From assembly GCA_029266525.1 (NCBI GenBank), contig JAQSWQ010000065.1, forward strand, positions 1 through 39,986: a DNA stretch of 39,986 nt. Reading direction: 5' to 3'. Made by a program: the position numbers and the translations under genes. Positions 24,925 to 38,856 of the stretch are shown here, piece by piece. The notes beneath the pieces are model-generated. The model had not been told where the DNA came from. It searched no databases and saw nothing but the letters and a program-made list of their open reading frames with translations. Source of the DNA: Microvirga sp. (GTDB lineage: Bacteria > Pseudomonadota > Alphaproteobacteria > Rhizobiales > Beijerinckiaceae). Each line of letters begins with the position of its first letter. The first letter of the stretch is position 1.

Positions 24925-26700
24925 GTGACGTGGGGGCCTGACCGATGGCGCCTCTATGGCCTCGCGGCGAGCGAGGCCGGCCGCTCGCTCCGAGCCCTCC
25001 TCGCAAGTCTCCCGCACCCGCTCCGATTTTTCCGACCGAGGCCGCGGCGGCTCCTGATCGCCCCACAGGACCTGCGCACGACCGATCCGACGGTCGCAAG
25101 CGACATCTATGCCGGGCATTTCGTCTTCGCGGGGCGCGTGGTGGCGACCGGTGGACGCTCGCCTTTCGATGTCGACCCGCCGAGCCGCGCCTGGGCTGAA
25201 GCGCTCTACGGTTTTGGCTGGCTCAGGCATCTGCGGGCGGCAGACACGGCGCTCGCGCGCGCAAATGCGCGCGCGCTCGTCGATGAGTTCGTCAGCCGGC
25301 GCAGGAACAATCGCGCAATGGTCGGAGTCACGCCGGTCAAGGCGAGGCGGCTGCTCTCGTTCCTGGCACAGTCGCCGCTGCTCCTGGAAGGCGCGGAGCA
25401 CGGCTTCTACCAGCGCTTCCTGCGCTCGATCGGGCAGATGGTTCGCGATCTCGATCGGGACATGCGCCGCGCGAGCCAGCCGGTCCACCGGCTCACGGCT
25501 GCCCTCGCACTTTGTTATGCGGGCCTGTGCTGTGAGGGGCTGGAAAGGGTCTTCTGGCGCGCGCGGCGTCATCTGGCGCGCGAGCTCGAAGGCCAAATTC
25601 TGCCCGACGGAGGCCATCGCAGCCGAAACCCGCAGGTCATTATCGAGCTTCTGCTCGATCTCCTCCCATTGCGGCAGGCCTTCGCAAGCCGGAGCCTCGA
25701 TCCGCCGGAGGAAATGACGACGGCTATCGACCGCATGCTGCCCCTCTTGCGGCTGCTGCGGCAGGGCGACGGATCGCTCAGCCATTTCAACGGCATGGGC
25801 CGGACCGCGGCGGACCAGCTCGCAATGCTCCTCATGTACGAGGCGGCCCGCGGGCAGGCGATGAGACGCGCCCCCCGCTCGGGCTATGAGCGGCTCGAGG
25901 CGGGCAAGACCGTGTTGGTCGCCGAGGTCGGACCCGCGCCCGCGGTGGAGAATGCGGCGGAGGCCCATGCGGGCTCCCTCTCCTTCGAGATGTCGAGCGG
26001 TGCCGAGCGCATCGTGGTCAATTGCGGCGCTGCGCGCGGTATGAACGAGGAGACGCGCCTCGCCGCACGCTCGACGGCGGCGCACTCGACCGCGACCGTG
26101 GCGGAGACCTCGTGCGGGCGCTTCCTGATGCGCCAGGGTTTTCTGCTTGAGCGCGGGCTCGCCGGCTGGCTCGTGCGCCGGTTCGATCATGCGCTGATGC
26201 GCGGCCCGCGCGAGGTCCCGGTCGAACGGCGGGAGGCCGCGGACGCTGGATCCGACATTCTCCTTCGAGCGAACCACGACGGCTACCGCGGATTCGGCGT
26301 GGTCCACGAGCGCATCTGGCGCCTGTCCGGGACCGGTGAGCGACTGGAAGGCGAGGATGGCTTCAGGCTGTCGGGTCCGCGCGCCGGTACGCTCCCGGTG
26401 GCGGTCCGATTCCATCTTGCGCCAGGGGTCAGGGCAAGCCGTGTGGAGGGCGGAGACGCGATCGTCATCCTCCTGCCGAACCGCGAAGCCTGGCAGTTCC
26501 GCGCCGAGGTCGACCCCGCTCTCGAGGAGAGCATCTTCTTTTCGGGGAGCGAGGGGCTCCGCCGGACCGAGCAGATCGTGCTGTCGCTCGACGCCTGTGC
26601 GACGGACCGCGTGAAGTGGAGCTTCGAGCGCCTCTCGCGCGGCAGCGAACGGGCTCCGAGCCGCACCGGCGCGACCGAGCCCGCGCCGCCGCTCCTGTGA
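24925..26700 (+). CDS. Heparinase II/III family protein
   Basis: 591 residues from GTG 24925, which has AAGGAG six bases upstream. The N-terminal alpha-helical toroid region (to about 300) and the heparinase II/III-like beta domain (about 315-560, with SFEMSSGAERIVVNCGAARG) are recognisable. In Hyphomicrobiales this gene regularly sits between rsmB and purH, and its substrate is unknown; known relatives are polysaccharide lyases, but there is no signal peptide and no polysaccharide-utilisation gene nearby. The catalytic residues of lyases cannot be confirmed by eye, so enzymatic activity is inferred at best. The gap to purH is 69 bases. Confidence 0.88.
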   Translation: MTWGPDRWRLYGLAASEAGRSLRALLASLPHPLRFFRPRPRRLLIAPQDLRTTDPTVASDIYAGHFVFAGRVVATGGRSPFDVDPPSRAWAEALYGFGWLRHLRAADTALARANARALVDEFVSRRRNNRAMVGVTPVKARRLLSFLAQSPLLLEGAEHGFYQRFLRSIGQMVRDLDRDMRRASQPVHRLTAALALCYAGLCCEGLERVFWRARRHLARELEGQILPDGGHRSRNPQVIIELLLDLLPLRQAFASRSLDPPEEMTTAIDRMLPLLRLLRQGDGSLSHFNGMGRTAADQLAMLLMYEAARGQAMRRAPRSGYERLEAGKTVLVAEVGPAPAVENAAEAHAGSLSFEMSSGAERIVVNCGAARGMNEETRLAARSTAAHSTATVAETSCGRFLMRQGFLLERGLAGWLVRRFDHALMRGPREVPVERREAADAGSDILLRANHDGYRGFGVVHERIWRLSGTGERLEGEDGFRLSGPRAGTLPVAVRFHLAPGVRASRVEGGDAIVILLPNREAWQFRAEVDPALEESIFFSGSEGLRRTEQIVLSLDACATDRVKWSFERLSRGSERAPSRTGATEPAPPLL

Positions 26701-26769
26701 GGTCGAGCCCGTTTTGCTCGGGATGCATTCGTGATATCGCGCGCGCTTCCCTCAACCGCGTGGGTGGCG

Positions 26770-28362
26770 ATGCCGGGCGATCTCAAGCGCGTGACCCGCG
26801 CGCTCCTGTCGGTCTCTGACAAGACCGGGCTTATCCCTTTCGCGCGAGCGCTCTCCCAGCGCGGGGTCGCGCTGGTGTCGACCGGTGGGACGAGCCGGAC
26901 GATCGCCGAGGCGGGCCTGCCGGTCCAGGACGTGTCCGACCTCACCGGCTTTCCCGAGATGATGGATGGACGGGTCAAGACGCTCCACCCGGCAGTCCAT
27001 GGCGGGCTTCTGGCGGTCCGCGCCAACCCCGAGCACCAAGCCGCCATGCTCGCGCATGGGATCGAGCCGATCGATCTCCTCGTCGCAAACCTGTATCCGT
27101 TCGAAGCGACGGTCGCCGCCGGGAAGGGCTACGACGATTGCATCGAGAACATCGACATCGGCGGACCCGCGATGATCCGCGCCGCCGCGAAGAACCACGC
27201 CGATGTCGCGGTGGTGGTCGACGTCGCCGATTACGATGCGGTGCTCGGGGAACTCGAGGCGCATGGCGGCGCGGTCACGCTCGACCTGCGCCGGCGGCTT
27301 GCGCAGAAGGCCTTTGCGCGCACGGCTTCATACGATGCGACCATCTCCAACTGGCTCGCCGACGAGGTCGGAGAGGCCATCCCGCGCTTTCGCGCGCTTG
27401 GCGGCACGCTCGTCGAGCCGATGCGCTACGGCGAGAATCCACATCAATGGGCCGGCTTCTATCGCACGCCCGAACAGCGGCCGGGCGTCGCGACGGCGCG
27501 CCAGGTTCAGGGCAAGCAGCTATCCTACAACAACATCAGCGACACCGACGCGGCCTATGAATGCGTGGCCGAGTTCGACCCGGCGCGGACGGCGGCGGTC
27601 GCGATCATCAAGCACGCGAATCCTTGTGGGGTAGGAGAGGCCGAGACGTTGGCGAAGGCCTATGAAAAGGCCCTGCGCTGCGATCCGACCTCGGCCTTCG
27701 GCGGCATCGTGGCCCTGAACCGCCCGCTCGACGCCGACGCGGCGCGCAAGATCGTCGAGATATTCACCGAGGCGATCATCGCGCCGGACGCCTCGAACGA
27801 GGCGCTCGCCGTCGTCGGCAGGAAGAAGCAGCTGCGGCTGCTGATTGCCGGGGGGGTGCCGGATCCGCGCGCGGCGGGCTTTTCGCTGCGGACGGTCGCA
27901 GGCGGGTTTCTCGCCCAGGCGCGCGACAACGCCGTCGTCGACGACATGGCACTCAAGGTCGTCACGCGCCGGGAGCCGACGAACCGGGAGCTGGCCGATC
28001 TGAAATTCGCGTTCCGCGTGGCGAAGCACGTGAAGTCGAACGCGATCGTCTATGCCAAGGACGGGGCGACGGTCGGTATCGGCGCCGGGCAGATGTCTCG
28101 GGTCGATTCCTCGCGCATCGCGGCCTGGAAGGCCTCGGAAGCGGCGAGGAGCGCGGGCCTCGCAGAGAGCCTCGCGAAAGGCTCGGTCGTCGCCTCGGAC
28201 GCGTTCTTCCCCTTCGCCGACGGGCTCCTCGCGGCGGCGGAGGCAGGCGCCACGGCGGTGATCCAGCCCGGCGGCTCGGTGCGAGACGACGAGGTGATCA
28301 AGGCTGCCGACCAGTCCGGACTAGCGATGGTCTTCACCGGCCACCGCCACTTCCGCCATTGA
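26770..28362 (+). CDS. purH: Bifunctional AICAR formyltransferase / IMP cyclohydrolase
   Basis: 530 residues, matching the family. It catalyses the last two steps of purine synthesis: AICAR + 10-formyl-THF to FAICAR, then ring closure to IMP. The N-terminal MGS-like cyclohydrolase domain (about 8-140) has [10 protein letters not shown] and [11 protein letters not shown]; the C-terminal transformylase domain has IIKHANPCG with catalytic Lys281-His282, and ends [10 protein letters not shown]. The start [20 protein letters not shown] gives the usual N-terminus. The end overlaps the convergent MFS gene by 29 bases. Confidence 0.97.
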   Translation: MPGDLKRVTRALLSVSDKTGLIPFARALSQRGVALVSTGGTSRTIAEAGLPVQDVSDLTGFPEMMDGRVKTLHPAVHGGLLAVRANPEHQAAMLAHGIEPIDLLVANLYPFEATVAAGKGYDDCIENIDIGGPAMIRAAAKNHADVAVVVDVADYDAVLGELEAHGGAVTLDLRRRLAQKAFARTASYDATISNWLADEVGEAIPRFRALGGTLVEPMRYGENPHQWAGFYRTPEQRPGVATARQVQGKQLSYNNISDTDAAYECVAEFDPARTAAVAIIKHANPCGVGEAETLAKAYEKALRCDPTSAFGGIVALNRPLDADAARKIVEIFTEAIIAPDASNEALAVVGRKKQLRLLIAGGVPDPRAAGFSLRTVAGGFLAQARDNAVVDDMALKVVTRREPTNRELADLKFAFRVAKHVKSNAIVYAKDGATVGIGAGQMSRVDSSRIAAWKASEAARSAGLAESLAKGSVVASDAFFPFADGLLAAAEAGATAVIQPGGSVRDDEVIKAADQSGLAMVFTGHRHFRH

Positions 28363-29791
28363 CGCCGCGCAGGAGCCAGCCGCCGGCGGCGAAGAACGCG
28401 ACCAGCACGGCGAGCCCGGCGGCTTGCGAGCCCGAGGCCTCGGTCGCGAGCGCGACGAGGAGCGGCGCGGCGAAGGAGGTGAGCCTTCCCGAGAGCGCGA
28501 ACAGCCCGAAATAGCGCCCGGCCGCATCGGCCGGCGCCATGCGGGCGAGGAAGCTGCGCGAGGAGGCCTGCAGCGGGCCGGCAACCGCCCCGATGATCAA
28601 GCCGAAGAGCAGGAACAGCTTCTCGGGCAGGCTTGCGAAGAGCCCGTCGCCGGGGCGCGGCGGCTCGGCCGGGAAGACGAACAGCACGTGCTCGCGGCCG
28701 AGCGAGAGGATCCCCGCGCACAGCACCATCAGGATCGCGATCGCGCCGAGCACGACCCGCTTCGAGCCGAGGCGGTCGTCGAGATACCCGCCGAGGACGG
28801 CGCCGATGGTGCCGGTGACGGTGAGCAGGATGCCGAACAGGCCGAGCTCGACCGGGCCCCAGCCGAGCACGCCCGCGCCGTAGATGCCGCCGAAGGCGAA
28901 GAGCGCCACGAGCCCGTCCTGGTAGACCATGTTCGCGACAAGGAAGCGCAGCATGCGCGGATCACGGCGCGCCTCGGCGAAGGAGGACCTCAGCCGGGCG
29001 AGGCCCGAGCGCACGGCGTGAGCCCACTTCGCGCCGGTGCGGGGCGCGTCCGGCGTGAAGACGAAGAGCGGCAGCACGAACACGAAGAACCATAGGGCGG
29101 CGAGCGGCCCGGCGATCCGGTCGCCCTCGCGCGTCGCGGGGTCGAGCCCGAACAGCGGCTTCAGGCCGAGGTAGGTCCGGCCGGTCTCGGGGAGCGCCGC
29201 AAGGAACCCGAGCACCAGCGCGAGCGAGAGGAGTCCGCCGACATAGCCGGTCGCCCAGCCCGCGCCCGAGAGGCGGCCGAGGCGCTCCGGCCGCACGAGC
29301 CGGGGCATCATGGCGTTGCTGAACACCGTCGCGACCTCGGTCGCCGTAATCGCGGCCGCATAGGCTGCGAGCGTCCAGAAGATCACCCTCGAGCTCGCGC
29401 CGGGCGTCGCGAACCAGAGACAGAAGCAGGCGGCGATCAGCACCGCCCCCGCGACGGCGATCCACGGTTTGCGCGCGCCGGTCGCGTCGGCGATGCTGCC
29501 GAGCACCGGCGACAGGAGTCCGAGTGCGAGCCCGGCGGCGGCGGTGGCGTAGCCCCACAGCGACTGGCCGCGCACCGGATCGCCCAGGACGGCGGTCGCG
29601 AAGTAGGGCGCGAACACGAAGGTGCTGAGGAGCGTGAAGACCGGCTGCGCCGCCCAGTCGAAAAGGAGCCAGGAGGCGATGGCGCGCCGCGTAACGAGGC
29701 GCCCGGGCGTACTCCGCCTCTCCGGCGAGGGCTCAGGAGCGCGCGCAGCGCCGCGGCCCTCGGATGTCGCCGAACCGCCCGCGTTCTGCAC
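28334..29791 (-). CDS. MFS transporter, UMF1/Atg22-like family
   Basis: 485 residues, about twelve hydrophobic segments after a short charged N-terminus. [20 protein letters not shown] and the [21 protein letters not shown] segment are typical of UMF1 (DUF894-type) transporters, related to vacuolar amino-acid effluxer Atg22. The substrate is unknown. A glycine-rich tail ends the protein. It is downstream of the glutamate dehydrogenase gene in the same direction with a 77-bp gap; co-transcription and export of amino acids is a guess from context. It overlaps the purH end on the other strand. Confidence 0.88.
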   Translation of the reverse strand: MQNAGGSATSEGRGAARAPEPSPERRSTPGRLVTRRAIASWLLFDWAAQPVFTLLSTFVFAPYFATAVLGDPVRGQSLWGYATAAAGLALGLLSPVLGSIADATGARKPWIAVAGAVLIAACFCLWFATPGASSRVIFWTLAAYAAAITATEVATVFSNAMMPRLVRPERLGRLSGAGWATGYVGGLLSLALVLGFLAALPETGRTYLGLKPLFGLDPATREGDRIAGPLAALWFFVFVLPLFVFTPDAPRTGAKWAHAVRSGLARLRSSFAEARRDPRMLRFLVANMVYQDGLVALFAFGGIYGAGVLGWGPVELGLFGILLTVTGTIGAVLGGYLDDRLGSKRVVLGAIAILMVLCAGILSLGREHVLFVFPAEPPRPGDGLFASLPEKLFLLFGLIIGAVAGPLQASSRSFLARMAPADAAGRYFGLFALSGRLTSFAAPLLVALATEASGSQAAGLAVLVAFFAAGGWLLRGVNGGSGGGR

Positions 29792-29868
29792 CAGCCCCTC
29801 GCACTCCCTTCAGCCGCCCGCGCCTACCCGCGATCGGCTTTTCCTGCAAGCCGGCTAGGACGGAAAGC

Positions 29869-32800
29869 TCAAGCCCTGGCGAGGTCGCCTAGCAGGCTCG
29901 CCGCCACCGATAGCTTCGATAGCGTTAGCCCCGAGGCCGTGATGGTCTCGACCGCGGTCCGGATGCGCTCCATCTCGGCGCCGCGCGAGCGGCTCCAATC
30001 CGCGACGCCGCCCGGCCCTGCGCCGCCCTGGGCGACCACCTCGGCGGTCAGCCGCCGGTGCGCGGCGGCGATCGCGTCGATCGCCCGGTCGAGCGCGAGG
30101 CGGTCGAAATGATCCTTCACCGCGATCTCGCGAGCGGCGCCGATGAGCCCGCCGAGGCGGAAGACCGCCTCGATCGCGAAATGCGTCGCCGCAACCTCGC
30201 GCACCGGGCGGCCGGTGCGCTGCGCCACCAAGGCGATGTCGGGAGCGGCGACGAGATCCGGCAGGGCCGCGAGCCGGCGGGCGAGCTCGACCGGGGTACC
30301 GCGCCCGGCGAGGGCGTCCGCTCGGGCGGCCCAGGCTTGCTGGGCGGCCAGCGACAGGGTGTCGGTCAGGCTCGCCTCGACCTCCGCCACCCCGGCGCGG
30401 TAGTCGCGCACGACGCCCTCGAGCCCGCCGCTCCGCAGCTCGACATTGCGGATGAACCAGACGAGCCGGCTCATCAGGAGGTCCTGCAGCTCGGCATAGA
30501 GTTGGAGCTGCAGGGCGCCGGGCACCATCCCGTCGAGGGCGTCGATCGCGGCGTTGAGCTCGATCAGGCCGAAGGAGTCGCGCGTCGCCGCGTAGGCCGC
30601 CGCGATGGTTGGCGCGTCAGCGCCGGTCTGGTCCACGAGCCGCGCGATGATCGTCGGCCCCCCGCGGTTGACGATGGCGTTCGAGAGCTGCGTCGCGATG
30701 ATCTCCCGGCGCAAGCGGTGGGACGCGATCGCATCGCCGAAGCGCTCCCGCATCTCGACCGGGAAGTAGCGCGCAAGCTCGCGTCCGAGATAGGGATCGT
30801 CCGGCACCGCGCTGTCGAGCAGCTCGTCGTAGAGCGAAAGCTTCGCATAGGCGAGGAGAACCGCGAGCTCGGGCCGGTAGAGCGCCTCGTTGCGGGTCAC
30901 GCGCTCGGCGAGCGCCAGATCGTCGGGGAGATACTCGACCGAGCGGTCGAGCCGCCCCTGCCGCTCGAGGCTCAGCATCAGCCGCTGGGCGAAGCCGAGG
31001 TCGCCGGCGCCGCGGCGCTCGGCAAGCGAAAGCGCCAATGTCTGGAGATAGTTGTTGCGCAGCACGAGGCGGCCGACCTCGTCGGTCATCTCGGCGAGGA
31101 GCCGATTGCGCGCCTGCTCGGTGAGCGTTCCTTCGCGGACCGGCGTCGCGAGTGCGATCTTGATGTTGACCTCGACGTCGGAGGTGTTGACCCCGGCGGA
31201 GTTGTCGATGGCATCGGTGTTGAGGCGCACGCCCTTGCGTGCCGCCTCGATCCGGCCGCGCTGCGTCGCGCCGAGATTGGCGCCCTCGCCGATCACCTTC
31301 GCGCGTACCTGCGCGCCGGTGATGCGGATCGGGTCGTTCGCCCGATCGCCCACCTCATCGTCGGTCTCGCTCGAAGCGCGGACATAGGTGCCGATGCCGC
31401 CGAACCAGAGCAGACCGACATCCGCCTTCAGGATCGAATTCATGACCTCGGAGGGTGTGGCATCGACTTTCGCGAGGCCGATCGCCTCCTGCGCCTCCGG
31501 CGAGAGCTGGATGGACTTTGCCGAACGCGGGAAAACGCCGCCGCCCCTCGAGATCTTGGCCTTGTCGTAGTCCTGCCAGCTCGAGCGCGAGAGGTCGAAC
31601 AGGCGCTTCCGCTCGGCCCAGGAAGCGGCAGGATCGGGATCCGGGTCGATGAAGATGTCGCGGTGGTCGAAGGCGGCGACGAGCCGCAGGCTTTGCGACA
31701 GGAGCATGCCGTTGCCGAACACGTCGCCGGACATGTCGCCGACCCCCGCGACGGTGACCGGCTGCGATTGGATGTCCACGTCGATCTCGCGGAAATGGCG
31801 CTTCACCGCCTCCCACGCGCCACGGGCGGTGATGCCCATCTTCTTGTGGTCGTATCCCTGGCTGCCGCCCGAGGCGAAGGCGTCGCCGAGCCAGTGGCCC
31901 TTCTCGACCGAGATCGCGTTGGCGATGTCCGAGAAGGTCGCGGTGCCCTTGTCAGCAGCGACGACCAGATAGGCGTCGTCGGCGTCGTGGCGCACGGTGT
32001 CGGGCGGCGGCACCATCGTCTCGCCGACGATGTTGTCGGTGAGCTCGAGCAGCGTGCGGATGAAGATGCGGTAGCTCTCGGTGCCCTCCGCGAGCCAGGC
32101 CTGACGGTCGCCGGCCGGCGGCAGCTGCTTCGGGAAGAAGCCGCCCTTGGCTCCAACCGGCACGATGACGGCGTTCTTGACCTGCTGCGCCTTGACGAGC
32201 CCGAGCACCTCGGTGCGGAAATCCTGCGGCCGGTCCGACCAGCGGATGCCGCCGCGGGCGACGCGGCCGAAGCGCAGATGCAGGCCCTCGACCCGCGGCG
32301 AGTAGAGGAAGATCTCGAACAGCGGCCGCGGCAACGGCAGCTCGTCGACCCTCGCGCATTCGAACTTGAAGGCAATCGTCTCGCGCGGAAGCCCGTTCTC
32401 GCCGATCTGGAAGAAGTTCGTCCGGACCGCCGCCTCAACGAGGTTCACGAAACGACGCAGGACGCGGTCGTCCTCGAGGCTCGTCACGTCCTGGAGCAGT
32501 CGCTCGATGTCGGCGCGCAAGGCGGCCTGATGCTCGGCGCGGCTCGCTTCGTCGCGGCGCGGATCGAAGCGCACATAGAATAGGTTGACGATCAGGATCG
32601 CGATCGCCGGATGCCGCGCCAGCGTATCGGCGAGATAGATCTGCCCGAAGGTGACCCTGATCTGGCGCAGGTACCGGCCGAGGGTCCGCAGCATCGCGAC
32701 GTCGCGCCAGCCGAGGCCGGCCTCGAGCACGAGCTTGTTGAAGGCGTCGGTCTCGGCAAGGCCGCGGAAGACCGCGAGGAGCGCGGCCTCGACCGGCCCT

Positions 32801-34701
32801 TCGATGGACTTGATGTCGATCGCGCCGCCGGCCGCCCGCTCGAGCGCCATATCGTGCAGCCAGACGAGGCCGGCGTCGTCGCTGCCCGCCGGCTGGACCC
32901 GGTAGGTCCGTTCGTTGATGACGTGAAAGCCGAGATTCTCGAGGAGGGGGACGCGCGTCGAGAGGGGCAGGGAGGCGCCGCGCGAGAAGACCTTCAGGTT
33001 GATGCGGGTGTCCGGGTCGCGCTCGCGGCGATGGAGATCGACGGCCCGCGGGCGCTCGGCCGAGAGGCGTTCGACGATCTCGATGTCGCGGATCGCGTGC
33101 TCGGCACGGAACGCCTCGCGGTAAGCGGCCGAGAAGGCGTCGGCGTAGCGTGCGGCGAGCGCGCGGGCCCGCTGCCCTCCGATCGCTTCGGCAAGCGCCA
33201 ATCCGAGGGTGTCGCTCCACGTGCGCACGATCGCCGCGATGCCCGCCTCGAGCTCCGCCTGCGCAATCTGCGGCGTTGCGCCTTCGTCGCGGCCGATGAT
33301 GAAATGGGTGCGGGCGAGCGGCCCCTCGGGATAGGAGGGATAGGCGGCCGACACCCGCCCCTTGAAGGACTTCGCGAGGAAATCGCCGATGCGCCGCCGC
33401 GCCGCGGTGTCGTAGCGGTCCTTCGGCACGAAGACGAGGACCGAGACGAAGCGATGGAACTCGTCGGGACGGGCGAGCGCGCGCAGCCGCGGCCGCTCCG
33501 AGAGGTTCATGATCTCGATCGCGAAGCGGTAGAGCGTGTCCTCGTCGATCTGGAAGAGCTCGTCGCGCGGGTAGTTCTCGAGGACGTTCAGAAGCGCCCG
33601 CCCGGCATGGCTTGCCGGATCGAAGCCGGCCCGCGCGACCACCTTCGCGACCTTGTGGCGGAGATAGGGGACCTCGCCAGCAGATTTCGTGTAGGCGCTC
33701 GCGGTGAAGAGGCCGATGACCCGCAGCTCCCCTTCAAGCCGCCCCTCGAGCGAGAAGATCTTCACGCCGATGTAGTCGAGATGCACGCGCCGGTGCACCC
33801 GCGACTTGACGTTCGCCTTGGCGATGATGAGCGCCTTCGGTCGGGCGAGAAAAGCGCGGATCGCCGGGCTCATGGTGACGAGCTCGCCGCCGCGGCGCAG
33901 GACCTTCACGGCTGGATCGCGCATCAGGCCAAGCCCCGACTCGGCGATCGGGTCGGCGGCGGTGTCGCCCTTCGGCAGCCGATACTCCCGGATGCCGAGG
34001 AAGGTGAAGTTCTCGTCCGCGACCCAGTCGAGGAAGGCGATCGCCTCGGCGACCTCGTCCTGGGGCAGCGGCGGCGGGTTCGACCGGTAGGAGTAGATCG
34101 CCTCGGTGATGCGGGCGCGCATTCCCGGCCAGTCGCGCACCGCGACGGCCACGTCGGCATAGACCTTGGCGAGGCCTTCGCAAAGGCGCGCGCGGGCCGC
34201 CTGGTCGTCGATGCGATCGAGATGGACCTGGATGAAGCTCTCCCGCCGGGCGCCGACGGGCGCGGCCGCGGTCGCCTCGCCGACGACCCGCACGAGGGCA
34301 CCGGCTTCGTCGCGCTCGACCCCGACGATCGGATGGGCGACGAGGCGCGGCTCGTAGCCCTGCTCGACGAGCTCGGCGAGGGTCGAATCGAGGAGGAACG
34401 GCATGTTGGCGTTCACGACCTCGATCGCCGTGATGTCGCGCCGCCGGCCGGTGCGCTCCACCTCGAGATCGATGAGGCGAATATCGGCGCCCTCGCCCTT
34501 GCGCGGCGCTGAGAGATGCGCGTAAGCGGTTGCGGCAAGCTCCGCGAGGCCCTCGGCCGAATAGGGGCTGAGATCCTCCTCGGGGACGCGCGCGAAGAGG
34601 AGGTGCACGAACTCGGTCGGAACGGCGGGATCGAGCATGGCGAGGCGTGCTTCGGCCTCGCTCAGAAGGTCGCGGTTCGCGGCCTTGGGCCGTGCACGCA
34701 T
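29869..34701 (-). CDS. NAD-specific glutamate dehydrogenase, large (about 180 kDa) class
   Basis: 1,610 residues from ATG 34701, which follows GGGAGG; upstream frame extension overlaps the divergent gene. The enzyme oxidises glutamate to 2-oxoglutarate and ammonia with NAD+. The long N-terminal half holds the ACT-like regulatory region. The dehydrogenase core includes IVPVGAKGGFFPKQLPP (about 845-860), GVGDMSGDVFGNGMLLS, and GEGANLGATQRGRIEAARKG with NTDAIDNSAGVNTSDVEVN further on. All are typical of the alphaproteobacterial form first described in Caulobacter and Streptomyces. It is intact, with no frameshift. The gene probably shares a promoter region of 90 bp with the divergent AhpD-like gene. 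Confidence 0.95.
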   Translation of the reverse strand: MRARPKAANRDLLSEAEARLAMLDPAVPTEFVHLLFARVPEEDLSPYSAEGLAELAATAYAHLSAPRKGEGADIRLIDLEVERTGRRRDITAIEVVNANMPFLLDSTLAELVEQGYEPRLVAHPIVGVERDEAGALVRVVGEATAAAPVGARRESFIQVHLDRIDDQAARARLCEGLAKVYADVAVAVRDWPGMRARITEAIYSYRSNPPPLPQDEVAEAIAFLDWVADENFTFLGIREYRLPKGDTAADPIAESGLGLMRDPAVKVLRRGGELVTMSPAIRAFLARPKALIIAKANVKSRVHRRVHLDYIGVKIFSLEGRLEGELRVIGLFTASAYTKSAGEVPYLRHKVAKVVARAGFDPASHAGRALLNVLENYPRDELFQIDEDTLYRFAIEIMNLSERPRLRALARPDEFHRFVSVLVFVPKDRYDTAARRRIGDFLAKSFKGRVSAAYPSYPEGPLARTHFIIGRDEGATPQIAQAELEAGIAAIVRTWSDTLGLALAEAIGGQRARALAARYADAFSAAYREAFRAEHAIRDIEIVERLSAERPRAVDLHRRERDPDTRINLKVFSRGASLPLSTRVPLLENLGFHVINERTYRVQPAGSDDAGLVWLHDMALERAAGGAIDIKSIEGPVEAALLAVFRGLAETDAFNKLVLEAGLGWRDVAMLRTLGRYLRQIRVTFGQIYLADTLARHPAIAILIVNLFYVRFDPRRDEASRAEHQAALRADIERLLQDVTSLEDDRVLRRFVNLVEAAVRTNFFQIGENGLPRETIAFKFECARVDELPLPRPLFEIFLYSPRVEGLHLRFGRVARGGIRWSDRPQDFRTEVLGLVKAQQVKNAVIVPVGAKGGFFPKQLPPAGDRQAWLAEGTESYRIFIRTLLELTDNIVGETMVPPPDTVRHDADDAYLVVAADKGTATFSDIANAISVEKGHWLGDAFASGGSQGYDHKKMGITARGAWEAVKRHFREIDVDIQSQPVTVAGVGDMSGDVFGNGMLLSQSLRLVAAFDHRDIFIDPDPDPAASWAERKRLFDLSRSSWQDYDKAKISRGGGVFPRSAKSIQLSPEAQEAIGLAKVDATPSEVMNSILKADVGLLWFGGIGTYVRASSETDDEVGDRANDPIRITGAQVRAKVIGEGANLGATQRGRIEAARKGVRLNTDAIDNSAGVNTSDVEVNIKIALATPVREGTLTEQARNRLLAEMTDEVGRLVLRNNYLQTLALSLAERRGAGDLGFAQRLMLSLERQGRLDRSVEYLPDDLALAERVTRNEALYRPELAVLLAYAKLSLYDELLDSAVPDDPYLGRELARYFPVEMRERFGDAIASHRLRREIIATQLSNAIVNRGGPTIIARLVDQTGADAPTIAAAYAATRDSFGLIELNAAIDALDGMVPGALQLQLYAELQDLLMSRLVWFIRNVELRSGGLEGVVRDYRAGVAEVEASLTDTLSLAAQQAWAARADALAGRGTPVELARRLAALPDLVAAPDIALVAQRTGRPVREVAATHFAIEAVFRLGGLIGAAREIAVKDHFDRLALDRAIDAIAAAHRRLTAEVVAQGGAGPGGVADWSRSRGAEMERIRTAVETITASGLTLSKLSVAASLLGDLARA

Positions 34702-34791
34702 GCTGTCCTCCCGTCCGAGAGACTCCGTCGCGGGTGATCCTCGGCGCGAGTTTGTTCTAGGCTTGTCGGCATTCGAAGGACAGGGGATGCG

Positions 34792-35418
34792 ATGATGAAC
34801 GATATGGCGAAGCCGAGGAAGCCCGAGGCTGGTCTGAAGCCCGCGCCGCAGGACACCGACGGGTCCGTGATGGCACTCGACCTGCCGCAAGGCGAACTCT
34901 CGCCGGAGATGCGGGCCTACTTCGAGAAATGCGACGAGAAGATCGGCTTCGTCCCGAACGTGCTCCGGGCCTATGCCCACGACAACGCCAAGCTCGAGGC
35001 CTTCGCGGCGCTCTACAACGACCTGATGCTCGCGCCCTCGGGCCTGTCGAAGCTCGAGCGCGAGATGATCGCGGTCGCGGTCTCGAACGAGAACCGCTGC
35101 TATTACTGCCTCACGGCACACGGCGCCGCGGTGCGCCAGCTCTCGGGCGATCCAGTGCTCGGCGAGATGCTGGTTCAGAACTACCGCGCCGCCGATCTCG
35201 CGCCGCGCCACCGCGCCATGCTTGACTTCGCGGTGAAGCTCACGATCGCGTCCTGGAGCGTCGAGGAGGGGGATCGCGAGGCGCTGCGCCGGGCCGGCTT
35301 CTCGGAGCGCGACATCTGGGACATCGCCGCGGTCGCCTCCTTCTTCAACATGTCGAACCGCATGGCCTCGGCGGTCGATATGCGCCCGAACCGAGACTAC
35401 CACGCGCAGGCGCGGTGA
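34792..35418 (+). CDS. AhpD-like peroxidase-related protein (carboxymuconolactone decarboxylase fold)
   Basis: 208 residues. ENRCYYCLTAHGAAVR holds the CxxC pair (Cys103, Cys106) with His110, as in AhpD-like disulfide reductases. The end SNRMASAVDMRPNREYH-like segment places it in the peroxidase-related (TIGR01926-type) branch, whose partners are undefined. It may act in thiol redox or peroxide defence in the cytoplasm. AGGGG precedes ATG 34792. A strong terminator follows at once (35435). It is divergent from the glutamate dehydrogenase gene. Confidence 0.9.
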   Translation: MMNDMAKPRKPEAGLKPAPQDTDGSVMALDLPQGELSPEMRAYFEKCDEKIGFVPNVLRAYAHDNAKLEAFAALYNDLMLAPSGLSKLEREMIAVAVSNENRCYYCLTAHGAAVRQLSGDPVLGEMLVQNYRAADLAPRHRAMLDFAVKLTIASWSVEEGDREALRRAGFSERDIWDIAAVASFFNMSNRMASAVDMRPNRDYHAQAR

Positions 35419-35741
35419 GGGAGCAAACGGAAAAAGCCGCCTTTCGGCGGCTCTTTCCTGCCTCGAGCGGCCCGGCCGACCGACGCTCGGGGGCTGGGGG
35501 GCTGACTGGCCGAGAACCGACCAGCCGGACCTTCGAGGCAACGATCGGGAGATTTGCGGCCCAGTCTGGCCGAGGCTTGGCCGTGTTGCGGCAGGATTGT
35601 GGAGAGGCTGACGAAGCCGTGAAGAGCTTCCGCAGGGTTAATTTGTCGCGAACCGCTCGGGCATGATGAGTATGGTGCGCCCATCATGACGTTGTCGTCC
35701 GGCTCTCCTTCGACGGCCGGCCGGTCATGACGAGAGTGCGG
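35419..35741. other. Intergenic region between AhpD-like gene and gyrB 3' end
   Basis: Apart from the terminator at 35435 no feature is certain. The right end has an inverted pair CATGAC/GTCATG (about 35694 and 35727) that could belong to the gyrB terminator. No ORF with a ribosome-binding site is seen. Confidence 0.4.
35435..35456 (+). terminator. Intrinsic terminator after the AhpD-like gene
   Basis: AGCCGCC, TTTC, GGCGGCT is a perfect 7-bp hairpin followed by CTTT and preceded by AAAA, so it can work in both directions. Confidence 0.8.
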
Positions 35742-38820
<3,079 letters not shown>

Positions 38821-38844
38821 AAACTGGGTACAAAACTGGGTACA
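38821..38844. repeat. Tandem 12-mer before the integrase
   Basis: AAACTGGGTACA occurs twice in direct succession at 38821-38832 and 38833-38844, followed by a partial third (GGTGGGGACA). The last base lies 12 bases before the integrase ATG. Closely spaced direct repeats just upstream of a tyrosine integrase are typical arm-type binding sites or autoregulatory operators. Confidence 0.55.
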
Positions 38845-38856
38845 GGTGGGGACAAA

